The notes under the pieces were generated by a model, which did no database searches, was not told the origin of the DNA, and saw only the letters and a program-made list of their open reading frames with translations. DNA of 64,000 nt from Cladorrhinum sp. PSN259 (Eukaryota > Ascomycota > Sordariomycetes > Sordariales > Podosporaceae): positions 350,366 through 414,365 of the forward strand of contig MU867079.1 of the NCBI GenBank assembly GCA_033725935.1, written 5' to 3'. Both the position numbers and the translations under genes were made by a program. How positions within the stretch are numbered: position 1 is the stretch's first letter; the number at the start of each line of letters is the position of its first letter. Below are positions 1-8,692 of this stretch, in pieces.

Positions 1-180
1 TTTGCTGCGTTTGCACCTTCTCCTCCATTTAAATTTAACCTTTTTTTTTCTCTGACTTTTTTTTTTTCACTTCCAGGGGTGGTTCGTCCACGGACTCCAG
101 ATTGCAACGCTCTCTGTCGTACATTTATAGCAACGGTTATTCTACCCCTTCCAGCCACCCATTTTATTTTTCTCGTCATA
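1..180 (+). promoter_or_regulatory. 5' flank and leader of the elongin C gene
   Basis: Pyrimidine-rich DNA with two T-tracts (about 41-50 and 58-67) precedes the elongin C start codon at 181. Such CT-rich stretches are common just upstream of start codons in filamentous fungi. An in-frame upstream ATG is absent in the last part of the leader. No TATA box or other definite element can be named, and the promoter probably continues beyond the left edge. Confidence 0.35.
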
Positions 181-765
181 ATGGCTGCCAACGGGATCAA
201 TGGCACCACAACTGAGGGCAAGTACGTCACTCTAATCAGTAGCGATGGTTTCGAATATGTGGTTCTCCGTGAAGCTACCGAGATCAGTCCTACCATCAAG
301 AGTATGTTGCGCAGTCCCTTCAGCGAGTCCCGGACAGGCCGATGCAACTTTCCAGAGATCAGGTATGTCTTTGTCAGCCTCATCACCACCCCTCGCTTTC
401 CTCTCCCATCTGCTACATGATGACACGTAAAGCTACTTCGCTGTGTTTTTCAACACTCTACCGACCAGAGGGATTTTCTCTCGCGGACTGCATGGGCGCT
501 TTCCTACACTTGATCTGATAGCAGTCATCATGCTGCGTTTGGGAAGAAATATCGAGACGGCCAGGTGCTAATATGCCTCAACTTTAGGAGTGTGGTATTG
601 GAGAAAGTTGCCGAGTATTTTCACTACTGGTACAAGAACCGCGAGAAGGATGATGTTCCAGATATGAACATTCCCGTCGAGATCTGTCTTGAGCTCCTGA
701 TGGCTGCCGATTATCTTGGTCTTGATGCCAAGCCAACCCAGTCCGCAACGAGGGATGGCTATTGA
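181..765 (+). CDS. elc1: Elongin C (Skp1/BTB-fold ubiquitin ligase adaptor)
   Basis: Elongin C is the small Skp1/BTB-fold adaptor that links substrate receptors to cullin E3 ligases, and in yeast it acts in Pol II turnover. Two exons are supported: 181-362 and 588-765, giving 119 residues. The junction restores an Arg codon (AG|G) and the continuous motif NFPEIRSVVLEKV. Family marks are the strand YVTLISSDGFEYVVLREAT near the N-terminus, the SPTIKSML helix, and the C-terminal FPVAPE-like segment MNIPVEICLELLMAADYL. The donor is GTATGT and the acceptor CTTTAG, with GCTAATA as a likely branch site. The intron is 225 bp, long for this window. The tail after LGLDA (about ten residues, ending GY) is longer than the usual family end, so the 3' end is the least certain part. 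Confidence 0.9.
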
Positions 766-786
766 AGACTTTATGTTTTGATTATG

Positions 787-792
787 AATAAA
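787..792 (+). terminator. Possible polyadenylation signal of elongin C
   Basis: AATAAA lies 21 bp after the elongin C stop codon, in the right orientation. Fungal signals are loose, so a perfect hexamer this close to the stop is suggestive but not decisive. Confidence 0.35.
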
Positions 793-1307
793 CGGCGTTG
801 GCGGTATTGGGAAAACATCAGGCTGGCCATTTGAGAAACCAGGCTCAATGGCAAGGGCGTTTTGCTTTTCCGGCACTGTAATTCAAGATGGCGATTGACC
901 TCTGCAAAGATATGCGGTTACATCTGGTCTTGCCAACAAGGTATTTTCTTTTCCTCTTTCTATTTCCTCTTCCATGCATGCGATTGTTGGTCTTATCTTG
1001 GCCAACATCACCATCTTAGCATATGCGTTCAGCCCTTATCTCCTCCATGGGTACAACGTCTAAAATAGATGGTAGAAGGAAATTCCTCGTCGATCTGCTT
1101 GGCTCGAATCATACACCGAGTCACGCTTTATTTCAGTAGGAGACATCTTGTCAGATATCAGAACGAATTGAGTCTTTGATCAATCACCTATTATAATTCC
1201 AAAACCCCATGGTATCCCCAAACTCCAAATCATAAAAGTAGAGATTTCCCCCCTTTTTCGTGTATGTTCCAATGTGATATCGTATATACCCCATTTATTG
1301 ATGGCCC
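793..1307. other. Convergent intergenic region, elongin C / hydrolase
   Basis: About 500 bp between the 3' ends of two converging genes. It probably holds both 3' untranslated regions. Short open frames here lack codon structure or any recognisable motif. No repeat or RNA gene was seen. Confidence 0.5.
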
Positions 1308-2104
1308 TCACAGCTGCCTATAAAACTCAGCCAACTTCCTCGCACCAATCTCCCACGTAACGTCATTCTGCAAATGATGTCCAGCCCCAGGTACAAAAGC
1401 AAGCCTCACACCTTGGCCAGCCGTATCTTTATCTCCTTCGCCTTTTATACTCCTTACTTCTTCTTCTTCTGACTCCAAAGAATCATCAACCTTCTTCTGC
1501 TTTACCATCGTCGCGTATGCATTTCTATACATGCCCGCCAAATCCTGCATCACAGTAGGTGTCATGATCTTGTCCTGTTCCCCTGCCAATACCAAAACTT
1601 TTTGTCCCGTTGTCGGGGTTGTAAGTTGTGAGAGCAAGGCAAAAGGGTTTGCAAAGGATCGCATCATGCCGAACGGCCAGAGGAAGGACTCGTAGCGATT
1701 GGTTTGGGATTGGAACTTGAGAAGGGAAGATTCAGGGTAAGACTCTGAAAAGAACACTCGGCGGGTCAGTGCCGGGTGGGATAGGGGCGAGTTGGGATGG
1801 TAGAAGTGGAAGATCATGCGGAGAGTAAAAAAGGGGTCTAGGCGCCACCAGTTTATATAGACCGGTAAGCTGTTTTTTTATGCCAAGATAGAAAGTTGTT
1901 AGTAATGAGAGATAGGATAATGAAGGGAAGGGAAACCCGGGGGGGGGGGGGGGGGGGGGGGGGACAACACACCCAAAAACACGAAACGCAACCGCCAAAA
2001 CCAGCCCTTTAAAACATAACCTATTTTACCTCAGGATTTAAATTACCCCCCCCCCCCCCCCCCCGGCCCCGCCCCCCCCCCCCCCCGCCCCCCCCCCCCC
2101 CCCG

Positions 2105-2135
<31 letters not shown>

Positions 2136-2669
2136 CCCCACTCACGACCCAAACCCAGGAACGGCACCGGCCAACACGAGCCCTTTAACTCTGACCATCT
2201 TTTCGCTCAGGATGTACTGTCCCAGCCCGCCTCCGCTGCTGTGGCCCACGTACACTACTTCTCTTCCTCCTTCTCTTTCCTCGACCCACTTTATGGCGTT
2301 GACGACGTCGGTGGCTAGCATGTACTTGGTCGTGGCAAAGACCATGCGCAGGTAAGAAGGGTGCCAGGAGCTGCCGTGTCCGCGCATCGAGACTGCGTAG
2401 CACGGGATTCCGTAGTGTGACGCCAGAAAGGTCAGGTATTCTTGCCATACCCAGGCGCCGCCCATGCCGCCGTGGACGAAGAAAATTGGCGATGCATTCG
2501 CATTCTCGGGGGAAGGTTTGGAACTTGAAGGAGCGGCGTAGAGGACTTCGATTTTGCCTGAGGGCGTTTGGACGAAGTGGCGGGTTATTCCCTTTGGAAG
2601 AGGGGGGAGGGGATGGTTTGAGGGGGGTGGGCGGAAGTGTAGGTATTTGTAGGTGAATGTTTCGAACAT
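1308..2669 (-). CDS. Alpha/beta-hydrolase fold protein
   Basis: Predicted serine hydrolase of unknown substrate. Exon 1 is 2669-2146 and exon 2 is 1869-1308, giving 361 residues. The donor is GTGAGT and the acceptor AAACAG; the split codon (TC|C) restores Ser and the frame reads through to the conserved C-terminal half. The fold's marks are all present: oxyanion segment FVHGGMGGAW near residue 64, nucleophile elbow GHSSGG with Ser144, acid in LAGEQDKI (Asp274), and the base in PGAGHH (His339). There is no signal peptide or membrane segment, so a soluble enzyme is likely. An acidic low-complexity loop (residues about 300-325) precedes the catalytic His. The intron carries G and C homopolymers that look artefactual (see findings), so its true length is uncertain. 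The family is too broad (esterase, lipase, peptidase, haloperoxidase-like) to name a reaction. Confidence 0.85.
1939..2136. repeat. Poly-G / degraded copy / poly-C block, probable assembly artefact
   Basis: A run of 25 G (1939-1963) is followed by 82 bp of odd sequence and then about 90 bp of nearly pure C (from 2046). The 82-bp piece (1964-2045) aligns without gaps to the exon-1/donor sequence at 2140-2220, with about 54 of 81 bases identical; the differing bases in the copy are A, C or T, never G. All of it falls inside the hydrolase intron. This is the pattern of low-quality read tails used to bridge a gap, not of a biological repeat. Confidence 0.75.
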
Positions 2670-3462
2670 TGTTTAAGTTCGTCGTGGTGGTGGTGGTGGT
2701 GGTGTATGTATGTGGTTTGTTAGTGTTTATATGAGCAAATATGTGGTGGGCTTAACAGGTGACGTTGGAACAAGCAACCCGAATTGAAGTGAGACATAAA
2801 CAACCCAATTCCGGGATTTAGGGCGATGCAGCAACACGTTCTTTATATCCTGTCACACTCACACACACGAGGAATGCCTCTTATAGGTACGAGACCGTTT
2901 TCAGCCCTGTTTCCGGGACGGGAGTTTTAGGGACAACTCAGTCAATTAGGAACCCGGATCTTTACGTGTGGCGCACGCCAGACTACTTTGCAATACGGAG
3001 TATACTCATCGGGAATTCAGTGCGAATTGAGTAAAAGTCCGTTGAAACGGCCAAGATTCATTCTAACTTTTATTGATCAGATGTTACGATAAACTCATGA
3101 GCGAAGAAGGAAAGGATGTCGTTTGGATGAGGTCAAAGGCGGGTCTTGTGTTTCCCCAGAAGGTGACTTCCCAAAACAGAACCCAAAATACAGCAGCGAA
3201 GGGAACAAAGACATGCATCAACCGCTAATAAACGTGCATGTTAATCTTTTTTAAACCTGCACCAATGCTCATCGTCACCGCCAACCGGTCTTTGCATGTA
3301 CCAGCGGTTGCTTCCCTCTTGCTGGTGTCAAACTTCAACAGCTCAGTTAATTCATTTATTGGTTTCAGTATCACCGCCCAATTGTGGTGCAGATCCAACA
3401 AGGCAAAAAGCAGACGGGCATTTTCCACCACGCAAATCAGGAAACTTTTAGACGACAAGAAA
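2670..3462. promoter_or_regulatory. Divergent promoter region, hydrolase (-) and dbr1 (+)
   Basis: The hydrolase and dbr1 are transcribed away from each other across this segment. A GTG/TGG trinucleotide run lies at about 2683-2702, just upstream of the hydrolase start. The 3238-3462 part is an open frame continuous with dbr1 (75 codons) and may be leader or an alternative N-terminus. No TATA box or known factor site can be assigned with confidence. Confidence 0.45.
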
Positions 3463-5226
3463 ATGAGCGCTCCCGCTGAGCTGCTCGAGGAACAGGGGGT
3501 GCGAGTCGCAATTGAAGGCTGTGGCCACGGCACTCTCAATGCAATCTACTCATCCATCGACTCGTCATGCAGGGAACGCAAGTGGGATGGAGTCGACCTT
3601 CTCATAATTGGCGGCGATTTCCAGGCCGTCCGGAATCAAGATGACCTCACCGTCATGTCTGTGCCAACCAAGTATCTCGAGTTGGGAGATTTTCCAGACT
3701 ATTATGCTGGCAGGCGCGTCGCTCCGTACCTCACCATCTTTGTGGCTGGGAACCACGAGGCATCATCCCATCTCGGAGAGCTACACTATGGAGGATGGGT
3801 AGCACCAAACATTTACTACATGGGCGCCGCCAATGTCCTCCGTCTTGGCCCTCTCCGTATCATGGGCATGAGCGGTATCTGGAAGGGCCATGATTTCCGG
3901 AAGCCGCATCACGAGCGTCTACCATACAATGAGGGAGACAAGAAGAGTTTCTATCACGTTCGCGAGATTGATGTTCGCAAGCTTCTGCAAATCAGAACTC
4001 AAGTCGATGTCGGTATCAGCCATGACTGGCCCCGAGCGATCGAGAAGCATGGACGGCAGGATGTCTTGTTCAAGATGAAACCCGACTTTGAGAGGGAGTC
4101 TCATGATGGAACCCTTGGAAACCCTGCGGCAGCAAATGTAATGGACAGGCTGAGACCGAGATATTGGTTCTCTGCTCATTTGCATTGCAAGTTTACGGCC
4201 ATCAAGGATTACGGTGGCGAACAACCTGCTCAGGCCGAGAAAAGCAGCGCTCCTGAATTGTACACTGATCCCGGAGCTCCCAAACCAGCGGACAACAATG
4301 CGCCACCTGCTTCGAACCCGGATGAAATCGACCTTGACTTTGACGAGGAAGATGCCACAAACGACGGCACCGAGGTTGTCCCCGAGGTTGTCCCCGAGGC
4401 TGTCCCCGAGGCAGCAGCTGCTACCAACCCCACAAGCACTGTCGATGAGACCGAGACCCTCCGCGCCCAACTACCCGCCGGATTTTCCAAACCGCCTCCC
4501 AAACCCAAATACGTCCAGCCTGGACAACCAGTTCCTGAGACTATCACAAACACGCAGACACGATTCCTGGCCCTGGATAAGTGTCTTCCAGGCCGTCGAT
4601 TCCTTCAGCTGATGTCCATCCCCCCAGTCACTCCCTCCGACTCCCCCCACAAGCGTCCTATGACCCTCCAATATGACCCCGAATTTCTTTCCATCCTCCG
4701 TGCTTTCCATCCCTCCCTCAGCTTCGGCTCCCGTACTACGTCTATCCCTCCTGATCTAGGAGAGGAAGCTTATTTGCCTCTGATAGAGAAGGAAAGTCAA
4801 TGGGTGGAGGAGAATATCGTGCAAAAGGGACTGCTTGAAATTCCCCAGAACTTTGAGATAACTGCACCCCCTCAGGAGGAAGGAAAGGGGTTGGACAAGA
4901 CGAACATGCAACAGCCGAAGGAGTACACTAATCCGCAGACGGCGCAGTTTTGTCAGTTGTTGGGTGTTGAGAATTATTGGGATGCTACGGAGGAAGACAG
5001 GGAGGAAAGGAGACAGAGGGGGCCGGAACCTGAAGAGGAGAGACGTGGTGGGTTTGGTGGAAGGGGAAGGGGAGGAAGAGGCGGCGGTGGAGGTGGATGG
5101 AGGGGAAATGATAGAGGCAGGGGAGGTGGTGGAAGGGGTGGAGGTAGAGGAGGAGGTAGAGGAGGTGGTGGCGGTTGGAGAGGTGGCGGTGGTGGAAGGG
5201 GAGGAAGAGGGAGAGGGGGGTGGTGA
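3463..5226 (+). CDS. dbr1: RNA lariat debranching enzyme Dbr1
   Basis: Dbr1 cleaves the 2'-5' bond of excised intron lariats in the nucleus. The protein is 587 residues with no introns. N-terminal metallophosphoesterase motifs are in order: GCGHG (Cys20, His22), GGDFQ (Asp52), AGNHE (Asn97, His98), GISHDWP (His187) and SAHLH (His239, His241). The dbr1 C-terminal domain follows an acidic, Pro-rich linker, with FLALDKCLPGR at about residues 367-377. The linker holds a 12-bp tandem repeat encoding PEVV-PEVV-PEAV. The last 60 residues are Gly/Arg-rich with many RGG units, as in RNA-binding proteins. I chose the Met at 3463 because homology starts about 13 residues later; the same frame stays open back to an ATG at 3238. 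The Gly inside GCGHG, where many family members have Cys, keeps the metal-binding Cys and His. Confidence 0.95.
   Translation: MSAPAELLEEQGVRVAIEGCGHGTLNAIYSSIDSSCRERKWDGVDLLIIGGDFQAVRNQDDLTVMSVPTKYLELGDFPDYYAGRRVAPYLTIFVAGNHEASSHLGELHYGGWVAPNIYYMGAANVLRLGPLRIMGMSGIWKGHDFRKPHHERLPYNEGDKKSFYHVREIDVRKLLQIRTQVDVGISHDWPRAIEKHGRQDVLFKMKPDFERESHDGTLGNPAAANVMDRLRPRYWFSAHLHCKFTAIKDYGGEQPAQAEKSSAPELYTDPGAPKPADNNAPPASNPDEIDLDFDEEDATNDGTEVVPEVVPEAVPEAAAATNPTSTVDETETLRAQLPAGFSKPPPKPKYVQPGQPVPETITNTQTRFLALDKCLPGRRFLQLMSIPPVTPSDSPHKRPMTLQYDPEFLSILRAFHPSLSFGSRTTSIPPDLGEEAYLPLIEKESQWVEENIVQKGLLEIPQNFEITAPPQEEGKGLDKTNMQQPKEYTNPQTAQFCQLLGVENYWDATEEDREERRQRGPEPEEERRGGFGGRGRGGRGGGGGGWRGNDRGRGGGGRGGGRGGGRGGGGGWRGGGGGRGGRGRGGW
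5041..5223 (+). repeat. RGG/Gly-rich coding repeat of dbr1
   Basis: Purine-rich GGA/GGT/AGA triplets encode the RGG tail of Dbr1 (residues about 527-587). The strand asymmetry is extreme (almost no C on the + strand), which explains the long antisense open frames here. Such tails bind RNA and are arginine-methylation targets in other proteins; that role here is inference. Confidence 0.7.
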
Positions 5227-5402
5227 ATAGAGCAAAGCTAGTAGCGATTGATTATAAAATATGTTAATATATATCTATCTTGTTGGTATTCTAACTATCG
5301 TTAGAGAGGGTCTGAAATATTGTCTTCCAAAGAAGATGGAAAAGAGCAAGATATCGAAGAAAGAAATCTGATCAAGCGCAAATGGGAATAAATTTAATTG
5401 GC
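5227..5402. other. 3' flank of dbr1
   Basis: AT-rich DNA between the dbr1 stop codon and the tRNA terminator on the opposite strand. It probably contains the dbr1 3' untranslated region and cleavage site. Nothing else is recognised. Confidence 0.4.
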
Positions 5403-5428
5403 AAAAAAAAAAAAAGAGACAAAAAGAA
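5403..5428 (-). terminator. RNA polymerase III terminator of tRNA-Ile
   Basis: On the minus strand, directly after the tRNA 3' end, there is a T5 run (5425-5421) and then a T13 run (5415-5403). T-tracts of four or more terminate Pol III, so the first probably suffices and the second is a strong backup. Confidence 0.8.
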
Positions 5429-5530
5429 TGCCCAATAACAGGATTGAACTGTTGACCTTCGCATTACCAAATATGACCCTTGGTAAGGATGATATTAGTA
5501 CGACGCTCTAACCAGCTGAGCTAATCGGGC
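5429..5530 (-). tRNA. tRNA-Ile (anticodon AAT) with a 28-nt intron
   Basis: A complete cloverleaf can be folded. The acceptor stem is GCCCGAT/ATTGGGC with one G-T pair, followed by discriminator A. The D-arm is GCTCAGCTGGTTAGAGC, the anticodon stem TCGTA/TGCGA, and the T-arm AACAG-TTCAATC-CTGTT. The anticodon loop CTAATA|A gives anticodon AAT, read as inosine-34 for Ile. Exon 1 is 5530-5493, the intron 5492-5465, and exon 2 5464-5429. The intron sits one base 3' of the anticodon, the canonical site, and contains an inverted repeat TTACCAA/TTGGTAA that can form the helix used by the splicing endonuclease. Box A (TAGCTCAGCTGG, 5523-5512) and box B (GTTCAATCC, 5449-5441) are intact, so the gene looks functional. 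Confidence 0.93.
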
Positions 5531-6037
5531 TGTTTGTGCTTTTATGTTTGTGTTGGCATAATGTTTTAAGAAAACAATTTGTATCGAAGCGAAATGCAGA
5601 GGCCAGTTACCAAAACGCATGTTTTGATGAAGATCAGGAGAGTATCTATTGTGAGATGTCGATAACTCGGATAGTTTCAGTATTGTGTATATCTCGAACT
5701 TGAGGGTTTGAAATGAGATCAAATGTTGTTGCGTTGTAATATCTGCCTCGGATCATTTCAAAACTTTTATGTAGGTTGTGGTGAGTGGGTAAAAACTCTC
5801 TTTCTGCAACAAAACACTTTAATCACACTGAATGCACAAGACAACCACCCTCTCCCATAGATATTTTTACGATTAGGAAAACGAGATTATTTGCCGAGAG
5901 GTTTTCTATACGACAAATCACACTTAAAAATTTACCTTGAGTGGTGAGACGCAGCAGACAACTTTGCATCCTCTCTCCCACCCTCCTCCATCTCACACAC
6001 TCATAACCAAAATCTCTAATTCCCAAACCGCGCCAAA
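5531..6037. promoter_or_regulatory. Region between tRNA-Ile (-) and trm12 (+)
   Basis: About 500 bp upstream of both genes. It includes AT-rich DNA next to the tRNA and a C-rich leader just before the trm12 ATG (5960-6037) with the context CAAAATG. No clear open frame or repeat occurs. Confidence 0.4.
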
Positions 6038-7477
6038 ATGTCAACACCACCAGCCACCACCATCACCACCAAACCCCAGGACGGGAAACAACAACACCAA
6101 CAACGGCCTTCTTCTTCTTCTTCAACACGCCCACCAAAGAAGCCAAAATCTCAACCCCCAATCACACAAGCAATCTCCTCCTGGCTCGACACGTTACCTC
6201 CAACCCTCCTCCTCCTCTCTCAACCCCTAACCCATTCGTCTCCTCCTCCTCCTCCTCCTCCTCCCGCTTCTTTAGACAATCTCAAATCAACCCTACTCAG
6301 CACCTCCCCCCGCCGATTCGCAACTTACCCCCCTCTCCTCCTCTTGCCTTCTGGTTCCTTCTCTTCGCCAGCCTGGACTGCCCTCCTTTCTTTAGTCTCG
6401 CACGAACAATCTACCGCACTATACGAATCTATCCTGTCAAAGTTTTCTTCTTCTTCGTCTTCTTCCTCTGGTGAGGGGGGAGTGATGACGCATCTGGCTA
6501 TTAACAGTGGGATTCCTCCTTTGACTTCTTCATCTTTTTTATCGTCTGATAACACTACTAGAGATGGAGAAGGACAAGAAAAAAAAGAAAAAGAAGAGAA
6601 CGTACTAAGGTCCCCCACCAACCTCGTCCCCTTGTACGGACCGGACTTTGATAGGCTGTGGGTGTCAACCAAGCAGAACGGCCTCACGCAGACCTGGGCG
6701 CCGGCGCATACAATGTTTTCTAGGGGAAACGTCAAGGAGAAGGCCAGAGTGTTGGGGTTCGAACCTCCTGCTACCGCTGCTTCCCACAAAGAAATGGTGG
6801 TTGTTGATCTATACGCCGGCATCGGATACTTTGTCTTTAGTTACGCCAAGCTGGGCTTCAAAGTTTTGGGCTGGGAGATTAACGCCTACAGCGTGCAAGG
6901 ACTCGTGAGGGGTGCTGTCGCGAATAAGTTTTCTGTGAGGGTCGTTAATGGAGATGAGAAAAAAGAAAAAGGAGGACTGGAAAAAAAGGATGCATCAGCA
7001 TCAGCAGCAGCATCAGCAGGAGCAGCAGCGGGGTTGGACGATAAGGGAGGCGAGGAGGGTAATGATGATCAAGGAGGAGAGCAAATCATTGTGTTTGAAG
7101 AGAGCAACGTCCACGCGGTCAGGAGGATAAAAGAGATGCGACTGGGAAAAAAGGGCGAGAGGGTCAAGCACGTTAACTGCGGGTTCCTGCCTACTAGTGA
7201 ACCTGTCTGGAGGGATGCGGTTGAGATTGTGAGGACCGGATGGGACGAGGATGATGATAATAATAATAATAATAATAAAGAAGAAGAGGGATGGTTGCAT
7301 TTGCACGAGAATGTGGGGGTCGAGGATATTGACAAGAGAAAAAAGGAGGTGGAAGGGATGCTCAGCGGGTGGGTTGGGGAGGGTGCAGGTGTCGAGGTTG
7401 AACATGTTGAGCTGGTAAAGACTTATGCGCCCGGGGTTTGGCATGTTGTTTTTGATGTTAGGGTTTGGAGGGGTTAA
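6038..7477 (+). CDS. trm12: tRNA wybutosine-synthesizing protein 2 (Trm12/TYW2)
   Basis: TYW2 transfers the 3-amino-3-carboxypropyl group of S-adenosylmethionine onto yW-86 at G37 of tRNA-Phe, an intermediate step of wybutosine synthesis. It is a single exon of 479 residues. Diagnostic parts are WAPAHTMFSRGN (about residue 220) and the SAM-binding motif VVDLYAGIGYFVFSYAKLG (about 254-272), followed by GWEINAYSVQGLVRGA. HVNCGFLPTSEPVW (about 377) and the C-terminal EHVELVKTYAPGVWHVVFDV complete the fold. The family order and spacing fit, but three low-complexity insertions expand it: a Ser/Pro/Gln-rich N-terminus (residues 1-100), an Ala/Ser/Lys-rich loop after the NAYS motif (about 307-345), and an Asp-Asn-Lys-Glu run (about 404-418). 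A shorter start inside the N-terminal tract cannot be excluded. Confidence 0.92.
   Translation: MSTPPATTITTKPQDGKQQHQQRPSSSSSTRPPKKPKSQPPITQAISSWLDTLPPTLLLLSQPLTHSSPPPPPPPPASLDNLKSTLLSTSPRRFATYPPLLLLPSGSFSSPAWTALLSLVSHEQSTALYESILSKFSSSSSSSSGEGGVMTHLAINSGIPPLTSSSFLSSDNTTRDGEGQEKKEKEENVLRSPTNLVPLYGPDFDRLWVSTKQNGLTQTWAPAHTMFSRGNVKEKARVLGFEPPATAASHKEMVVVDLYAGIGYFVFSYAKLGFKVLGWEINAYSVQGLVRGAVANKFSVRVVNGDEKKEKGGLEKKDASASAAASAGAAAGLDDKGGEEGNDDQGGEQIIVFEESNVHAVRRIKEMRLGKKGERVKHVNCGFLPTSEPVWRDAVEIVRTGWDEDDDNNNNNNKEEEGWLHLHENVGVEDIDKRKKEVEGMLSGWVGEGAGVEVEHVELVKTYAPGVWHVVFDVRVWRG
7247..7290 (+). repeat. GAT/AAT/GAA trinucleotide run in trm12
   Basis: GAT, then AAT, then GAA units encode an Asp-Asn-Glu tract between the substrate-binding motif and the last strands of TYW2. 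Length polymorphism is expected, and all changes in units of three keep the frame. Confidence 0.7.
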
Positions 7478-8003
7478 CGGAGGTTGGAAGGAGTGGGAAG
7501 GCGGTTGTGTTGGAAGGTGGGTGGATGTTTTCGAAAGGAAAAGACTTGAATATCAGATCTCGCTGATATCTCTTCAGAGTTCAATACACCCACAGTTAAA
7601 ATCTTGAGAGAAGACAATGTCAGACAGCAGGTGAGCGTCTCTGATGATGTATATTACAAGACTTATAATAATGAGCCTGCCAGGGAACTCTATTTGGGTG
7701 TGTAAATTACAAACGTTTTATAAATAGACAACACAAGCAGAGAAAAATAAAAAAAAGTATCCCAGAAACGCTCCCGCTTGCTCATGGTGTTTTGATGTTC
7801 CCTCATTCAGGCTCTTCATCATCATCGCACATGGCGAGAATCACATTATCATTACCCACGTGATGTACTAATATTGGTCGTGGTTGTGGTTGTGGTTGTA
7901 GATGTATGACCTGGCGCTTTGCCCAGCGCAAAGTCACAGTTTGTTGTTGTATTTGTGGCTTCAGGATTGATAATATCCTTCCTCGTCCGATAGCGGCGGC
8001 CTT
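7478..8003. other. Convergent intergenic region, trm12 / ssp120-like
   Basis: About 520 bp between two 3' ends, presumably both untranslated regions. A degenerate GTGGTTGTGGTTGTGGTTGTA tandem run is seen at about 7878-7900. No gene is supported. Confidence 0.45.
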
Positions 8004-8692
8004 CTAATCGCGTCGGAACTTGGCGGGAATATTGGATTCAATGATGCTCTGAGTCCTGAGGTTCTCTAACCGCTCCTGCTCGGCTTCCATCTCTTCATGC
8101 TTCTTAAAATGTTCAATGTCTTCTGGGTGGGTGAGGTCCTCGAGCTTCGTGTTCTCGTCGTGGTACTTTTCCCAGTGGTGAATCTCGTACTCGTACTCGT
8201 CGTCTCCGTGGTGTCCAGGACCGGTTCCCAGGTCTGGTAGGGTCTTGCCGTCCACCTCGATGAACCTTACAAACTCGTCCTTGCTGATGAGACCATCGCC
8301 GTTCGCGTCGATCAGATCGAGAATTTGCTTGGCGAGCTTGTCCTTTTGTTCGGCCGTGTAGTGCTTGTTTGACTCGTCCATCAGACCATAGGTTCGCAAG
8401 ATTTCCTGGGCCTCCCAATGGTTGTCGACGTCGTAATCGTGGAGGGTGAAGAATGAGGCGGCATCGAACCCCGTCATATGGTGTTCCTCTGGAAAAGGGG
8501 GAAGCAGTCAGTAGGTGGCGACGACGGAATGAATGGGGGCGGCGCATAATTACCAGCCATGTGTTTGGTCATCCAATTGGCATCTTGGTCGATGACCGGC
8601 TTCTGAGATCCCCCATTGCCGCCGCTGTGATCGCCGTGGGCGACAGCATAGCCTGCTACGCTGGAGAGAATGATTCCCGATGAGAGGCGCAT
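8004..8692 (-). CDS. ssp120: Secreted EF-hand protein, Ssp120-like
   Basis: Small calcium-binding protein of the secretory pathway, similar to yeast Ssp120 and nucleobindins. Exon 1 is 8692-8554 and exon 2 is 8488-8004 (207 residues). The 65-bp intron starts GTAATT and ends CCAG and splits a Glu codon. Residues 1-18 form a signal peptide ending AVAH. Two EF loops are complete: DYDVDNHWEAQE (64-75) and DANGDGLISKDE (107-118), each with acidic residues at positions 1, 3, 5 and 12 as far as the loop allows. A His/Asp/Glu-rich stretch (about 127-185) ends in a charged helix. There is no membrane segment and no HDEL-type retention signal, so transport through ER/Golgi rather than retention by KDEL receptor is inferred. 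The exact function is not known from sequence. Confidence 0.88.

Noticed and set aside
4756..5235. Long antisense frame under the dbr1 tail, and similar frames under trm12, C2H2, rat1 and uso1
   Set aside because: These arise from purine-rich coding repeats on the other strand and have no independent support.
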